This document shows positions 27,717 to 36,807 of a stretch of 64,000 bases of DNA, piece by piece. Position 1 is the stretch's first letter. Each line of letters starts with the position of its first letter. The translations under genes and the position numbers were made by a program. The notes below the pieces were generated by a model. The model ran no database searches. It saw only the letters and a program-made list of their open reading frames with translations, and was not told the DNA's origin. Origin of the DNA: Vallitalea pronyensis (GTDB lineage Bacteria > Bacillota > Clostridia > Lachnospirales > Vallitaleaceae); NCBI RefSeq assembly GCF_018141445.1, contig NZ_CP058649.1, positions 2,623,001 to 2,687,000 of the forward strand, in the 5' to 3' direction.

Positions 27717-27836
27717 TTTATTCACCTCGCGTTCATGTTGTATACCTATCCGTCATGAATTAGCCTATTGTCTATCATACATGTTAGAGCAGGTCTAAGG
27801 TCAAGCCCATAATTCTTAATATTTTCTTAATGAACG

Positions 27837-27888
27837 AAAAAAAGAACCCTTCAATCCAATTAGCTGGAAAACCTGTTGGCACAGGGTC
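27837..27888 (-). terminator. Possible terminator of the ROK-MFS operon
   Basis: On the minus strand ACCCT...AGGGT encloses a competing CCTGT/ACAGG hairpin, followed by TTCTTTTTTT (complement of 27837-27846). Confidence 0.45.
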
Positions 27889-27937
27889 ACATACTAAGTG
27901 AATCTAAGGATTCTTAACATATATTTTAGATGGCTGT

Positions 27938-28069
27938 CTATGAATAGAGCATCATATGTATGGCTATGGTTTTTAAACCTGCTGCATGGCTGAGATCAAT
28001 GAGTTCTTGGGACGTGTATTGTCCATCCAGACTGTGAATACTATGTATATGTAGATCAATATCATTCAT
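27938..28069 (-). pseudogene. Truncated PHP-domain phosphoesterase gene, first 43 codons
   Basis: The ATG at 28069 overlaps the end of the MFS gene by 8 nt. The 43 codons read NDIDLHIHSIHSLDGQY, then TSQELIDLSHAAGLKTIAI, which is the N-terminal metal-binding pattern of PHP phosphoesterases (D-L-H-x-H-S...S-D-G...A-G-L-x-x-I-A-I-T-D-H). Where TDHD should come the frame instead reads HMMLYS and stops; a +1 shift gives TYDALF, again soon stopped. So the rest of the gene is missing. The overlap suggests it was the third cistron of the ROK-MFS operon. It could still be translated into a short peptide. Confidence 0.65.
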
Positions 28070-29255
28070 CTGAAGCCGCCTTTCTATGGGTTAGTACATT
28101 GGTTTTTTCTGAACTTACAAGCATGATAACGCTACACATCACAAGAAAGACAGGGAAGACGAACATACTTGTATGTTTGATGACAAAACCCAATAAGGGA
28201 GGTAAAAAGGCACTGCCCATATAGCCGAATGCCATCTGATACCCAATAACTGTTTGAGACTGTGTCTTACCAAATCGAGTGGGTGTAGCATGAATCATGG
28301 CCGGGAAAATAGGGGATAGACCAAGGCCAATTAAGATAAAGGCACCCATGAGTACCACATTAGGTAAAGGTAATAAAAGGAGTAATGTTCCAAAAAATGT
28401 GATGTAGATACCTGAGCGAATCATCTGGGTATTGGTTAAACGGAATGATATAAAGCCGCATATAATGCGTCCAATGGTGATACCTCCATAATACAAAGCT
28501 ACCCATGTTGCAGCTGTGTCAACCGTTAATGACTTAACTTGAACAAGGTAACTACTACCCCATAAACCAACAGATAGCTCTGCAGCACAATAGAAAGCAA
28601 AGGTTAAGAGTGCATAGATAACACCAGGGATTTTCATAACGCCTTTACGGTTTGAAGAAGTATGTGGGTCATGATGGTCCACAGCGGCATCTTTTGTAAG
28701 AGCAGCATGCTTGAACCACAGAGGTAGACTAATTAGGAGTATACTTGCTAGGACGAGCTGGATACTGGCAATGGTTCGATACCCTAGTCGCCATGAAGAT
28801 GTATGTAACAGAATCTTTCCCATTATATAAGGACCCATGGTAGCACCAACACCCCAGAAAGAGTGAAGCCAGTTCATGTGATGGGCCTTAAAATGTAAGG
28901 CTACATAATTATTGAGTGCCGTGTCAACAGACCCAGCACCAAACCCCAGAGGTATAGCGAATAAAAGTAACCAGATGTAAGAGGGTGCATAAGAAATACC
29001 TAATAATGCACTACCTGTCATGATACAACTGATAAGGGTTACTTTACCCGTACCAAATCGACGTATAATATGACCACTGAGAAAACTAGAAATAATGGTG
29101 GTGCCTGTAATGAAGATAGCCACTAAACCTGCTGCATCCAGGGGAGCTTGCCATTCTTGCTGCATCACTGGCCAAGCTACGCCTAGTAAGGAGTCAGGTA
29201 ACCCTAGACTAATAAAAGCTAAATAAATGATAATCAGTAAGACGGTTGTAATCAT
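28062..29255 (-). CDS. MFS sugar-type transporter
   Basis: 397 residues, twelve predicted membrane helices. Features of the FucP/YfkF-like group: 'YLAFISLGLPDSLLGVAWPVMQ', 'GHIIRRFGTGKVTLISCIMTGSALLG', 'GFGAGSVDTALNNYVALHFKAHHMNWLHSFWGVGATMGPYIM' and a matching 'GLGLSPIFPAMIHATPTRFG' in the second half. Such transporters take up sugars or glycosides by proton symport. TTGGAGAC precedes the ATG. It is 21 nt after the ROK gene, so the two form an operon from the promoter at 30332-30360; the ROK protein probably responds to its sugar. Confidence 0.82.
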   Translation of the reverse strand: MITTVLLIIIYLAFISLGLPDSLLGVAWPVMQQEWQAPLDAAGLVAIFITGTTIISSFLSGHIIRRFGTGKVTLISCIMTGSALLGISYAPSYIWLLLFAIPLGFGAGSVDTALNNYVALHFKAHHMNWLHSFWGVGATMGPYIMGKILLHTSSWRLGYRTIASIQLVLASILLISLPLWFKHAALTKDAAVDHHDPHTSSNRKGVMKIPGVIYALLTFAFYCAAELSVGLWGSSYLVQVKSLTVDTAATWVALYYGGITIGRIICGFISFRLTNTQMIRSGIYITFFGTLLLLLPLPNVVLMGAFILIGLGLSPIFPAMIHATPTRFGKTQSQTVIGYQMAFGYMGSAFLPPLLGFVIKHTSMFVFPVFLVMCSVIMLVSSEKTNVLTHRKAASDE

Positions 29256-29276
29256 GTTGTTGTCTCCAATTCTATA

Positions 29277-30290
29277 TTATTTTTCTACAACTTGAATGTT
29301 GCAAGATAATTGTTCAAGAGCCATGGTTGTCAAGCCACAGACATAACTCTCATGCATATGCAGATCATGAATAATCTCAGGCACATGTGGAGAAGGTGAC
29401 ATCTGGCTTATCTGTGTTTGGATGGATTCTAAAATATCATCTAGGAAACAGTAGCCAGATAATATGACACTTTTTGGATTAATGACGCAGTTAATGGCTT
29501 GTATGGTTTTTGCAACTGTACTTGATAGAAGCTCACGGTCACTTTGAATCTTGTTGTAATTCACCTCTAAACCAAGTGGTAAAAAAGATACTTCACCAGC
29601 AAAATGGGATTCACCGGGAAGAATGCGGCCATTAATCATGATACCTGCCCCAGGGTTATCATCAATGGGATAATAAAGATAAGCAATACTCTCATCCATG
29701 GCATAATGATGCTTATGATAAAACCCTAAAGCAGTACTATTCACATCATTTTCTATGATGACTTTTAGTCCAAACTTGTTAACAAGGTGATCGGCCATAG
29801 GGGTATGACTCAGCTTTTTAAAATCACACATATCAACATGGCCATCATGGACAACGCCAGGAACACCAATACCTAATACTTTAATATTGGGATATAACTT
29901 AAGCAGCATAGCAATGGTTTGGTCAAAGGTATGAAGCCCGATATCATCGTGTTCCATGATGTTATTATAGATTTCTTCACCTAGTAGGTTGGATACAACG
30001 CAGGTGATTGTGTGATAGAAGCCTTCTCGCCTAGCATATAAGATAGCAACATAGGCAAAATCTTTGTTATACACAAATCGACGAGCAGGACGACCACCAG
30101 TAGAAGGGCATAAGTCCACCTCCTGAACTTCACCAGTAGCCACAAGTTCCTTCAAAATATTGCCACAGGTAGCAACGCTTAATCCAGTTGATGAGGCAAT
30201 CGTGGTTTTTGTATGATACTTTTCCTTTTTGAGAACAGACTTTACCAGGTCCACATTGATTTGCTTTAATTGCATTGAATTGGTGGGCAT
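29277..30290 (-). CDS. ROK-family transcriptional regulator
   Basis: 337 residues. Residues ~1-70 are a winged helix ('TTIASSTGLSVATCGNILKELVATGEV'), followed by a ROK sugar-kinase-like domain ('VLGIGVPGVVHDG', 'IENDVNSTALGFYHKHH', 'ILPGESHFAGEVSFLPLG'). The usual CxCGxxGC zinc motif of true ROK kinases is absent, consistent with a regulator in which the site only binds sugar. Start set at ATG 30290 with AGGTG 8 nt before it; the longer TTG frame overlaps the region right after the -10 box. First gene of an operon with the MFS transporter. Confidence 0.82.
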   Translation of the reverse strand: MPTNSMQLKQINVDLVKSVLKKEKYHTKTTIASSTGLSVATCGNILKELVATGEVQEVDLCPSTGGRPARRFVYNKDFAYVAILYARREGFYHTITCVVSNLLGEEIYNNIMEHDDIGLHTFDQTIAMLLKLYPNIKVLGIGVPGVVHDGHVDMCDFKKLSHTPMADHLVNKFGLKVIIENDVNSTALGFYHKHHYAMDESIAYLYYPIDDNPGAGIMINGRILPGESHFAGEVSFLPLGLEVNYNKIQSDRELLSSTVAKTIQAINCVINPKSVILSGYCFLDDILESIQTQISQMSPSPHVPEIIHDLHMHESYVCGLTTMALEQLSCNIQVVEK

Positions 30291-30331
30291 GCGGTTTACA
30301 CCTACTTTCGTCAAGGGTTATTATAAGTATT

Positions 30332-30360
30332 ATAATAAGGGGCAATCATAATTTTGTCAA
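30332..30360 (-). promoter_or_regulatory. Sigma-A promoter of the ROK-MFS operon
   Basis: Minus strand consensus TTGACA, 17-bp spacer, TATTAT (complement of 30332-30337); TATAAT also follows three bases on. Very good match. Confidence 0.8.
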
Positions 30361-30385
30361 GTAGAATAAACCATTAGTTTGTAAT

Positions 30386-30432
30386 ATATAAAAGGACTTC
30401 CCTAAGAATAATACTCTCTAAAGGGGAAGCCC
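30386..30432 (-). terminator. Rho-independent terminator of the ABC-2 exporter operon
   Basis: Minus strand GGGCTTCCC pairs with GGGAAGTCC (30424-30432 and 30394-30402) with one wobble, then TTTTATAT. Confidence 0.75.
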
Positions 30433-30476
30433 GACTATTTTAAATGGGATCAATATGTATTAGTGCCTAAACATGA

Positions 30477-31262
30477 TCAAGAACCTGTAGATTTATAATG
30501 CTTGACACCAAAACCAAATGCCATGAGTGCAGGTATAATAAATAAAATGCCTAACAATGGCGCCAATATATACAAACCATCATGACCCGATGTTCTATCC
30601 AATATGTAGAGCATGGGATAGTAATTAACACAACCAAAGGGTATAACAAATGTAAAAAAGGTTTTAACCCATTTTTTATAAATACCTAGGGGGTATTGAT
30701 TTAATTCTCGTCCACCATCTGTAAACATGTTCGTGATCTCTAAGCCTTGAATGGTCCAGAAAGACAGGGTTGCTCCAAGGATAAAAACACCTGAGAATAC
30801 GAAAATTCCACTAATGAGCATAAGGATGAATAGGAGTATTTTTAAAAAGGTCCATTGAATGGTTGCGATACTAAGACCATATATAAGAACAGCAATACTT
30901 TGAGCAAGTCGACCTATGCGTGTAAATTCAAACTTGGAACCTAACACTTGAAGGACAATACCCCTTGGTCGTGTCAGTATACGGTCAAATTCACCTCTGA
31001 CAATAAGCCCGGAAAATGCATCAAATCCTCGCACAAAACATTCACTGAGTGCAAAAGCCATATGAATCATACCAAAACATAACAGCACCTCAGAGAATTG
31101 CCAACCATTGATATGCTGAAAGCGTTGAAAGAGAAAATACATACCAGCAAAAACCACAAAAGGTACAAAAAATTGCCCAACGCATAACAGTAAAAATGAT
31201 CCACGATATTGTAACTGGGATTTCCATAGCATTTTTATGTGTTTAAAATAAAGTGTCATCAT
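30477..31262 (-). CDS. ABC-2 type exporter permease (second subunit)
   Basis: 261 residues, six predicted membrane segments ('RGSFLLLCVGQFFVPFVVFAGMYFLFQRF', 'FTFVIPFGCVNYYPMLYILDR', 'GLYILAPLLGILFIIPALMAFGFGVKHY'). The 'FVRGFDAFSGLIVRGEFDRILTRPRGIVLQV' cytoplasmic loop is characteristic of the DUF990/ABC-2 family of paired permeases. Works with the 31275 permease and the 32075 ATPase as an exporter of unknown substrate. Last gene of the operon, 12 nt after the first permease, and followed by a terminator. Confidence 0.82.
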   Translation of the reverse strand: MMTLYFKHIKMLWKSQLQYRGSFLLLCVGQFFVPFVVFAGMYFLFQRFQHINGWQFSEVLLCFGMIHMAFALSECFVRGFDAFSGLIVRGEFDRILTRPRGIVLQVLGSKFEFTRIGRLAQSIAVLIYGLSIATIQWTFLKILLFILMLISGIFVFSGVFILGATLSFWTIQGLEITNMFTDGGRELNQYPLGIYKKWVKTFFTFVIPFGCVNYYPMLYILDRTSGHDGLYILAPLLGILFIIPALMAFGFGVKHYKSTGS

Positions 31263-31274
31263 GATTCCCCTTTC

Positions 31275-32078
31275 TTAACCGCCTTGAACGGTAACCCGTT
31301 TAAGAACAGTTTTCATCAGCAAAGAGCCGCATATCACAAGACCTAACACCCAGACAATTTGTATACCAATACCAGTCAGTGCCTCATTGAAAGGTATATG
31401 TCCAGAATAAATCCGCATGGGCATATCACATGTCAAATGAAATGGAAAAAGATAAGCGATTTTTTGTGCCCATATGGGCATAAGGGGTATAGGAATAATC
31501 ATACCCGCCAAGAATTCTCCAACAACACTAAAAATAAGTGATGATCCTATGGGTGATAGGGTAACAAACACTGAAATGTACATTAACATGGATATGGCTA
31601 CTACAACGGTTAAACCTAATAATAAGGAGAGGATAAATAGCAATAATGTGGGTACATCAGGCGGCAGCATCAACCGATAAGGTTCAGGTAAAAAGAAGGA
31701 CACAACTAATATAGGCACACATCTTAGAAGGACGCCAGACAGACGACCAGCAATGAGCTTTGCGTACCATAAAAAATAAAGATTAAGTGGTCGGCATAAT
31801 TCATAAGCAATGTTGCCTTGCGTGATTAAATCAAAAAGACTATGGTCCCGATACCACATCATGATGATGTACAAAAAGGATTGCTGAAGCCATACATAGG
31901 TCACCAGCTGACTTAAAGTCATAGGTTGTATAGCGCCTGAGCTTGCGTAAAAAGCTTCAAACACCATAATGGTTATAAAACCCCAGAAAAACTGTACAGC
32001 CACACCAGCAAAAGCGGCTACACGATACTGCATGCCAAGCATTAACCGTATTCTGAATACCGATATATAAGTTCTCAT
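31275..32078 (-). CDS. ABC-2 type exporter permease (first subunit)
   Basis: 267 residues with six membrane segments. 'FDLITQGNIAYELCRPLNLYFLWYAKLIAGRLSGV' is the cytoplasmic loop shared with the second permease ('FDRILTRPRG'), so the two are diverged paralogues that form a heterodimer. Its start overlaps the ATPase stop by 4 nt (ATGA). This three-gene layout (ATPase, two permeases) is common in Clostridia and its substrate is usually unknown. No clue to substrate nearby. Confidence 0.82.
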   Translation of the reverse strand: MRTYISVFRIRLMLGMQYRVAAFAGVAVQFFWGFITIMVFEAFYASSGAIQPMTLSQLVTYVWLQQSFLYIIMMWYRDHSLFDLITQGNIAYELCRPLNLYFLWYAKLIAGRLSGVLLRCVPILVVSFFLPEPYRLMLPPDVPTLLLFILSLLLGLTVVVAISMLMYISVFVTLSPIGSSLIFSVVGEFLAGMIIPIPLMPIWAQKIAYLFPFHLTCDMPMRIYSGHIPFNEALTGIGIQIVWVLGLVICGSLLMKTVLKRVTVQGG

Positions 32079-33052
32079 ATGGCATACTCCTTATAGAGCT
32101 TGACGATGATATCTTCTACAGGCTGGGTTTCAATGGATACATCCACTAACTCATAGCGATGGGATAAGTAGGAAATCGCATCGGATACGAACATTTTCTC
32201 GGTGTTGACACTGATAACAGCTCGATTGGTATTCTGGGACATGACGGTGATACCTTCTAAATGTATAGGCTTATGATTCTCTGCGTACTCAAGGGTAATA
32301 ATTTTATCATGGGCGTATTTTCCTCTTAGGTCATTCAGGTTACCATCATAAAGCAGATTACCTTTCCCGATGAGTAAAAGGCGATGTGCCAGAGCTTCAA
32401 TATCAATCATATCATGGGTGGTCAGAATAACTGTCACCTGTTTTTCCTTATTAATTCTTTTAATAAATTGACGAACAGCGATTTTGGATATAGCGTCAAG
32501 TCCAATGGTTGGCTCATCTAAGAATAATAGGCGAGGTGAATGAAGCAATGAAGCCGCAATCTCGCAGCGCATGCGTTGACCAAGGCTTAATTGGCGAACT
32601 GGCGCATGGATAAAATCATCCAGTTGCAATATGTCTGTCAGCATATGTAAGTTTGCTTTGTACTCTGAAGATGGAATTTTGTAGATATCTTTTAGTAGTT
32701 CATAAGAATCAATAACGGGTACATCCCACCAGAGTTGCGACCGTTGCCCAAACACAACCCCAATGTTTTTAACATGCTGCTTTCGGTCTTTCCAAGGTGT
32801 ATGTCCCATGATACGACAAGTGCCGGAGTCTGGGACTAAGATGCCGCTCATGACTTTGATGGTTGTTGATTTGCCCGCACCATTAGGTCCGATATAACCT
32901 ACAATTTCACCAGGTTCAATGGTAAAGGATATATCACGAATGGCATGAATGGTGGTGTACTCTCTGTGGAATAGAGATTTAAAAGAAGCTTTGACGCCAG
33001 CAGAGCGTTTTGCCACTTTAAAAGATTTGTTTAAACGGTTTACTTCAATCAT
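32075..33052 (-). CDS. ABC-2 exporter ATP-binding protein
   Basis: 325 residues. Walker A GPNGAGKST is at residues 55-63, the signature is 'LSLGQRMR' followed by Walker B 'LLFLDEPTIGLD', and the switch His is in 'ILTTHDM'. 'GVVFGQRSQLWWDVPVIDSYELLKDIYKIP' is the Q-loop form found in the ATPases of DUF990-type exporters, and the N-terminal 35-residue extension ahead of the nucleotide-binding core and the C-terminal ~80 residues fit that group too. AGGAGG precedes the ATG; first gene of its operon, from the promoter at 33156-33184. Confidence 0.9.
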   Translation of the reverse strand: MIEVNRLNKSFKVAKRSAGVKASFKSLFHREYTTIHAIRDISFTIEPGEIVGYIGPNGAGKSTTIKVMSGILVPDSGTCRIMGHTPWKDRKQHVKNIGVVFGQRSQLWWDVPVIDSYELLKDIYKIPSSEYKANLHMLTDILQLDDFIHAPVRQLSLGQRMRCEIAASLLHSPRLLFLDEPTIGLDAISKIAVRQFIKRINKEKQVTVILTTHDMIDIEALAHRLLLIGKGNLLYDGNLNDLRGKYAHDKIITLEYAENHKPIHLEGITVMSQNTNRAVISVNTEKMFVSDAISYLSHRYELVDVSIETQPVEDIIVKLYKEYAI

Positions 33053-33071
33053 TACACGAACCTCCTTTTGT

Positions 33072-33143
33072 AACCTAGCAACGTACTAGGTAATAATAAT
33101 TAGGAACATATTCGTCTAATACCGCATGAAGCTGCTCAGTTAG
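33072..33143 (-). other. Two hairpins in the leader of the ABC-2 operon
   Basis: CCTAG/CTAGG-type stem ACCTAG...CTAGGT (33072-33090) lies right before the ribosome binding site, and GCTGC/GCAGC with an 8-nt loop spans about 33131-33148. The leader is about 95 nt. They could affect translation; I do not recognise a known regulatory RNA. The rest of 33185-33316 shows nothing. Confidence 0.35.
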
Positions 33144-33155
33144 GCAGCGAAAATT

Positions 33156-33184
33156 AGTATACTACTAAGGTTTCATCATGTCAA
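33156..33184 (-). promoter_or_regulatory. Sigma-A promoter of the ABC-2 exporter operon
   Basis: Minus strand TTGACA, 17-bp spacer, TATACT (complement of 33156-33161 and 33179-33184). Confidence 0.82.
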
Positions 33185-33316
33185 GAATAAATAAATTAAA
33201 ATGTTGTTACATTATGATTACAATGTAAACATACTAGGGTAGCTTGTGTGAGTTAAGAAAATTGTCATAAAAAGGTAGGATACACCCTTTACCATAGCAA
33301 AATAGGGAAAAAATCC

Positions 33317-33345
33317 TTGTCATATCAAGTGAGAAAGTATATAGT
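33317..33345 (+). promoter_or_regulatory. Promoter of the free-methionine-sulfoxide reductase gene
   Basis: TTGTCA (33317-33322), 17-bp spacer, TATAGT (33340-33345). The surrounding ~60 bp is repeated almost unchanged at 40103-40163, including both boxes (40117-40145). Confidence 0.6.
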
Positions 33346-33457
33346 AAGTAGTAGTAGAAATGGAAGTTCATGTATCAGAGTTTGACCCGTTATGAAGGCC
33401 ATTCTCTTGAGAAAATAAAACCATTATATAAAAAAGGCAAGAAAGGATTTTGATGAT

Positions 33458-33955
33458 ATGTTTGAACTCAATAACGTTGAATATGAATCAAAAGAAGCAT
33501 TTTATGATAATATTTTGCTCTTTGCAAAAGGGCTTATGCATGAAGAACGTGATATCATTGCTAATTTAGCCAATATATCTGCATTATTATATCATACAAT
33601 GGAGGAAATAAACTGGGTAGGGTTTTATCGGTATAACAATAAGGAACTTGTACTTGGACCGTTCCAAGGAAAACCAGCGTGTATTCGTATACAGGTAGGT
33701 AAAGGTGTATGTGGAACAGCTGCTTATACTGGAGAAACACAAGTTGTACCCAATGTACATGAATTTTCAGGACACATACCATGTGATGGGGATACCAATT
33801 CTGAGATTGTTGTACCAATGGTACATCAAGGACAATTAATGGGTGTATTGGATATTGATAGCCCTGTATTGGCACGTTTTGATGAAGTGGATAGGATGTA
33901 TCTTAATGAATTGGTAGCACTTATCATGGATCAATGCGCATGGGAAGACATGTAG
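33458..33955 (+). CDS. msrC: GAF-domain free methionine-(R)-sulfoxide reductase
   Basis: 165 residues, a single GAF domain. All three cysteines of the fRMsr family are kept: C75 in 'KPACIRI', C85 in 'GKGVCGTAA' and C109 in 'GHIPCDGD', with the surrounding 'INWVGFYRYNNKELVLGPFQG' and 'NSEIVVPMVHQGQLMGVLDIDSP'. It reduces free methionine-R-sulfoxide with thioredoxin as electron donor, protecting the anaerobe from oxidative damage. AAAGGATTT is a modest ribosome site. Alone in its transcript. A decayed copy of its promoter and first part lies at 40103-40392. Confidence 0.93.
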   Translation: MFELNNVEYESKEAFYDNILLFAKGLMHEERDIIANLANISALLYHTMEEINWVGFYRYNNKELVLGPFQGKPACIRIQVGKGVCGTAAYTGETQVVPNVHEFSGHIPCDGDTNSEIVVPMVHQGQLMGVLDIDSPVLARFDEVDRMYLNELVALIMDQCAWEDM

Positions 33956-34097
33956 GCATCAACAACATGTTTTCATGAATTCTATACATATCCAATACAT
34001 GGTAAATCCTCTTAAGAGATGATGGGAATAAGCATCAATCCCCCTAGAATTCTTGATAAACATCATAAAATTTGATAAAATGTAATTGGTGATAAAA

Positions 34098-35861
34098 ATG
34101 ACATGGAAAGTTCTTAAACATCAATTTTCCAATTTAAAGTTAAAAACGAAGTTTTTAACTTTATTTGTGGTTTCTTTTACGTTACTCTTTATATTCAGTA
34201 TCTTTCTGTTCAATAACTCATTGAATAACTATAATAAAAACCTTTATGGTGTTTTAAAAACAACCCTGGATTTATCCACAAACAATATTGAAGAAAATAT
34301 AGAGGAACTTGTAGCTTCATCTTATGATTTCATAACAGATTCAGATATACAAAGTTATCTAAAAACAATTAATGAAGATACAAGTTACGATGGGTATTCA
34401 GCATCTATAAAGCTCTTGGATGAACTAAGTGTGATGTTATTTGACACGGACTGGGTAATGTCTATTCATATGGTCTATAACAATTTAGAACAGCTTTACA
34501 TGGCAAAAGATACATTTAAATTTCATCAACCTACCATTCAATTAATAAGTAAAAAATGTGAAGAACTGGAGGGGAAAATACTTTGGATGGATCCAATCAT
34601 TCATGATTCGTCCATTATTCTTGCAAGACAAATTAGAGATATAGATAACTTATCCCTCCATCCATTAGGTACTTTAATGATACGTATTGATCCAGAGCAG
34701 TTAATCCAGAGCATGGATAATGAAAATATTAACAATCATTTCATGATGATGAGTGATAAAAAAATAATATACAATCACAATGATGAACTATCATATAAGG
34801 ATATTTCAAGGGACATGTACGACGATTCCAACTATCATATTAAGAAGATAAACAATCAAAAGTATTTCTTAGCGTTAAAACAGTCAAAGTTTTCTAATTG
34901 GTATTTTGTCAATTATATGCTCTATGATGAAGTTGTTAAGGATATTATTCTCTCCAAAAATATTATGTTTTTGTTATATATTCTTCTTATCATTATTATG
35001 CTTATGCTTATTCGTTGGATCGTTTTAGGCATGATAAAACCCATTGAGTCCTTAACAAAGAAAATGTTCATCGTGGAACAAGGTAATTTTCATATCGTAC
35101 CACCTGATGCCCTTAACAGGTTAAAAAGTGGTGATGAGATTGCTCATTTAGAATATGATTTTTATATCATGATTGATAAAATTAATGACTTAATCAACGA
35201 AAATTATAAAAAACAATTGGATGTTAAGCGTTTTCAATTTAAGGCTCTACAAGCTCAGATTAATCCCCATTTTCTTTATAACACATTGGATTCGTTATTT
35301 TGCTTAGCTAAAATCAATCAACAAGATACCATTGCTACCATGATTAAGTCCTTATCGAATTTATTACGTAAATCCATAAGTGATACATCAACCATTGTTT
35401 CCATAGAAGAGGAATTGACGTTACTACATGATTACATTAATATTCAAAAATTTCGATATGAAGAACGTCTGCGTGTGGATATTGATGTGCACGCGTCAAT
35501 TAAACAAAGCAAAATACCTAAGTTAACCCTTCAGCCCATCATTGAAAATGCCATTAATTATGGTTTAGAAAGAAAACCAATCGTCTGCCAGATTGAACTA
35601 TACTCAGAATTGAATAAGGATAGTTTTAATATCTATGTGAAAGATAATGGGTGTGGTATGTCCGAGGAATTTATGGAGCAATTGTCTAAAGGTACGATTA
35701 AACCCAAAGGTTCAGGTATTGGCATCAAGAATATTAATGCACGTATACATAACTTATATGGAACGAACTATGGTCTATTCTTCAAAAGTGTTTTGAATGA
35801 AGGTACAACGGTTAAGATTAAATTACCATACACATTTGATACAGAATCAGGCGTAGTATAG
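34098..35861 (+). CDS. YesM-type sensor histidine kinase
   Basis: 587 residues. Membrane helix 1 (~residues 20-40), an extracellular Cache-like sensor up to ~residue 285, helix 2 ('IMFLLYILLIIIMLMLIRWIVLGM'), HAMP, then the His-kinase domain with 'LQAQINPHFLYNTLDSL' (His ~391 as phosphorylation site) and the HATPase ('IENAINYGL', 'VKDNGCGMSEEF', 'GSGIGIKNINARI'). It senses a sugar outside and phosphorylates the next gene's product. No strong ribosome site; ATG 34098 with a weak GGTG is my choice over the TTG/GTG codons just before it. 14 nt ahead of the regulator gene. Confidence 0.9.
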   Translation: MTWKVLKHQFSNLKLKTKFLTLFVVSFTLLFIFSIFLFNNSLNNYNKNLYGVLKTTLDLSTNNIEENIEELVASSYDFITDSDIQSYLKTINEDTSYDGYSASIKLLDELSVMLFDTDWVMSIHMVYNNLEQLYMAKDTFKFHQPTIQLISKKCEELEGKILWMDPIIHDSSIILARQIRDIDNLSLHPLGTLMIRIDPEQLIQSMDNENINNHFMMMSDKKIIYNHNDELSYKDISRDMYDDSNYHIKKINNQKYFLALKQSKFSNWYFVNYMLYDEVVKDIILSKNIMFLLYILLIIIMLMLIRWIVLGMIKPIESLTKKMFIVEQGNFHIVPPDALNRLKSGDEIAHLEYDFYIMIDKINDLINENYKKQLDVKRFQFKALQAQINPHFLYNTLDSLFCLAKINQQDTIATMIKSLSNLLRKSISDTSTIVSIEEELTLLHDYINIQKFRYEERLRVDIDVHASIKQSKIPKLTLQPIIENAINYGLERKPIVCQIELYSELNKDSFNIYVKDNGCGMSEEFMEQLSKGTIKPKGSGIGIKNINARIHNLYGTNYGLFFKSVLNEGTTVKIKLPYTFDTESGVV

Positions 35862-35875
35862 GGGGGAATTCATCC

Positions 35876-36658
35876 ATGTACAAATTATTAATCGTTGATG
35901 ACGAACGCATTATTCGAACAGGATTGGCTAATCTTGTTCCATGGAGTCAATACAATATTGAGATTATTGAAGCATTCAATGGACTCAACGGCTTGGACAT
36001 GATTCGACAGCATCATCCAGAATTTGTAATGACGGATCTTAAAATGCCTGGTATGGGTGGTCTTAGGTTAATTGAAGAAGCCATAAAAATAGACCCTTCC
36101 ATTATTTTTGTTATTTTATCAGGGTATAATGAATTTGAATTTGCTCAAAAAGCCATGTCCTATGGTGTTAAGCATTATTTATTAAAACCAGCAGATGAAA
36201 TAGAAGTTCTAGACATTATAAAAAAAATAATGAGTGAACAGAAGGAATCAATGGAAACAAGAAACATACTAGAAAAACTTAAAAACGAAGCACCAGCTCT
36301 TTTTGAGCAAAGTCATTCAAGTAATCAGACAGTTAATCTACTGGTAAATATCATTAAAGAAAATTTAGAACAGGAATACCTTTCATTAAATTGGATAGCG
36401 GAGCATGTGTTGTTTATGAATGCAGATTATTTAGGTAAATTATTTAAACAGCAGATGCAGATAACATTTTCACAATACTGTCTGCAAGAGAGAATGAGTA
36501 GGGCAAAAGCGTTATTACTGACTACACATAACTTAAAAATATCTGTTATCGCTAAAAAAGTAGGTTATGGAAACAATCCACAATATTTTAGCCAGGTATT
36601 TAAAAAGTATGTAGGATATACACCAAATGCATATAGAAAAAATAAAAAATCTTGTTAA
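35876..36658 (+). CDS. YesN-type response regulator with AraC DNA-binding domain
   Basis: 260 residues, shorter than most YesN proteins. The receiver spans residues 1-~120 with phospho-acceptor D54 in 'FVMTDLKMPGMGG', acidic pocket D8-D9-E10 and the switch Lys in 'HYLLKPADE'. The AraC double helix-turn-helix occupies ~165-260 ('LSLNWIAEHVLFMNADYLGKLFKQQM', 'ISVIAKKVGYGNNPQYFSQVFKKYVGYTP'). The intervening linker of YesN is largely missing. Pair with the kinase just upstream; likely activates the importer starting at 36808. Its stop codon lies inside a terminator. Confidence 0.92.
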   Translation: MYKLLIVDDERIIRTGLANLVPWSQYNIEIIEAFNGLNGLDMIRQHHPEFVMTDLKMPGMGGLRLIEEAIKIDPSIIFVILSGYNEFEFAQKAMSYGVKHYLLKPADEIEVLDIIKKIMSEQKESMETRNILEKLKNEAPALFEQSHSSNQTVNLLVNIIKENLEQEYLSLNWIAEHVLFMNADYLGKLFKQQMQITFSQYCLQERMSRAKALLLTTHNLKISVIAKKVGYGNNPQYFSQVFKKYVGYTPNAYRKNKKSC

Positions 36659-36684
36659 TCTGAATAGAGAAACAAGGTTTTTTT
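36648..36684 (+). terminator. Rho-independent terminator overlapping the response-regulator stop codon
   Basis: AATCTTGTT (36648-36656) pairs with AACAAGGTT (36671-36679) with one wobble, then seven T. The stop codon is at 36656-36658. Confidence 0.75.
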
Positions 36685-36807
36685 ATTTCCAACATAAATA
36701 AACCGTTATTTTATACTATATTATCGGATAATTATATTTTTTTTTGGTATATTTTATCTTACCATGTATACATAACCTATAACATAAATAAATGGAGGGA
36801 AAAAATC

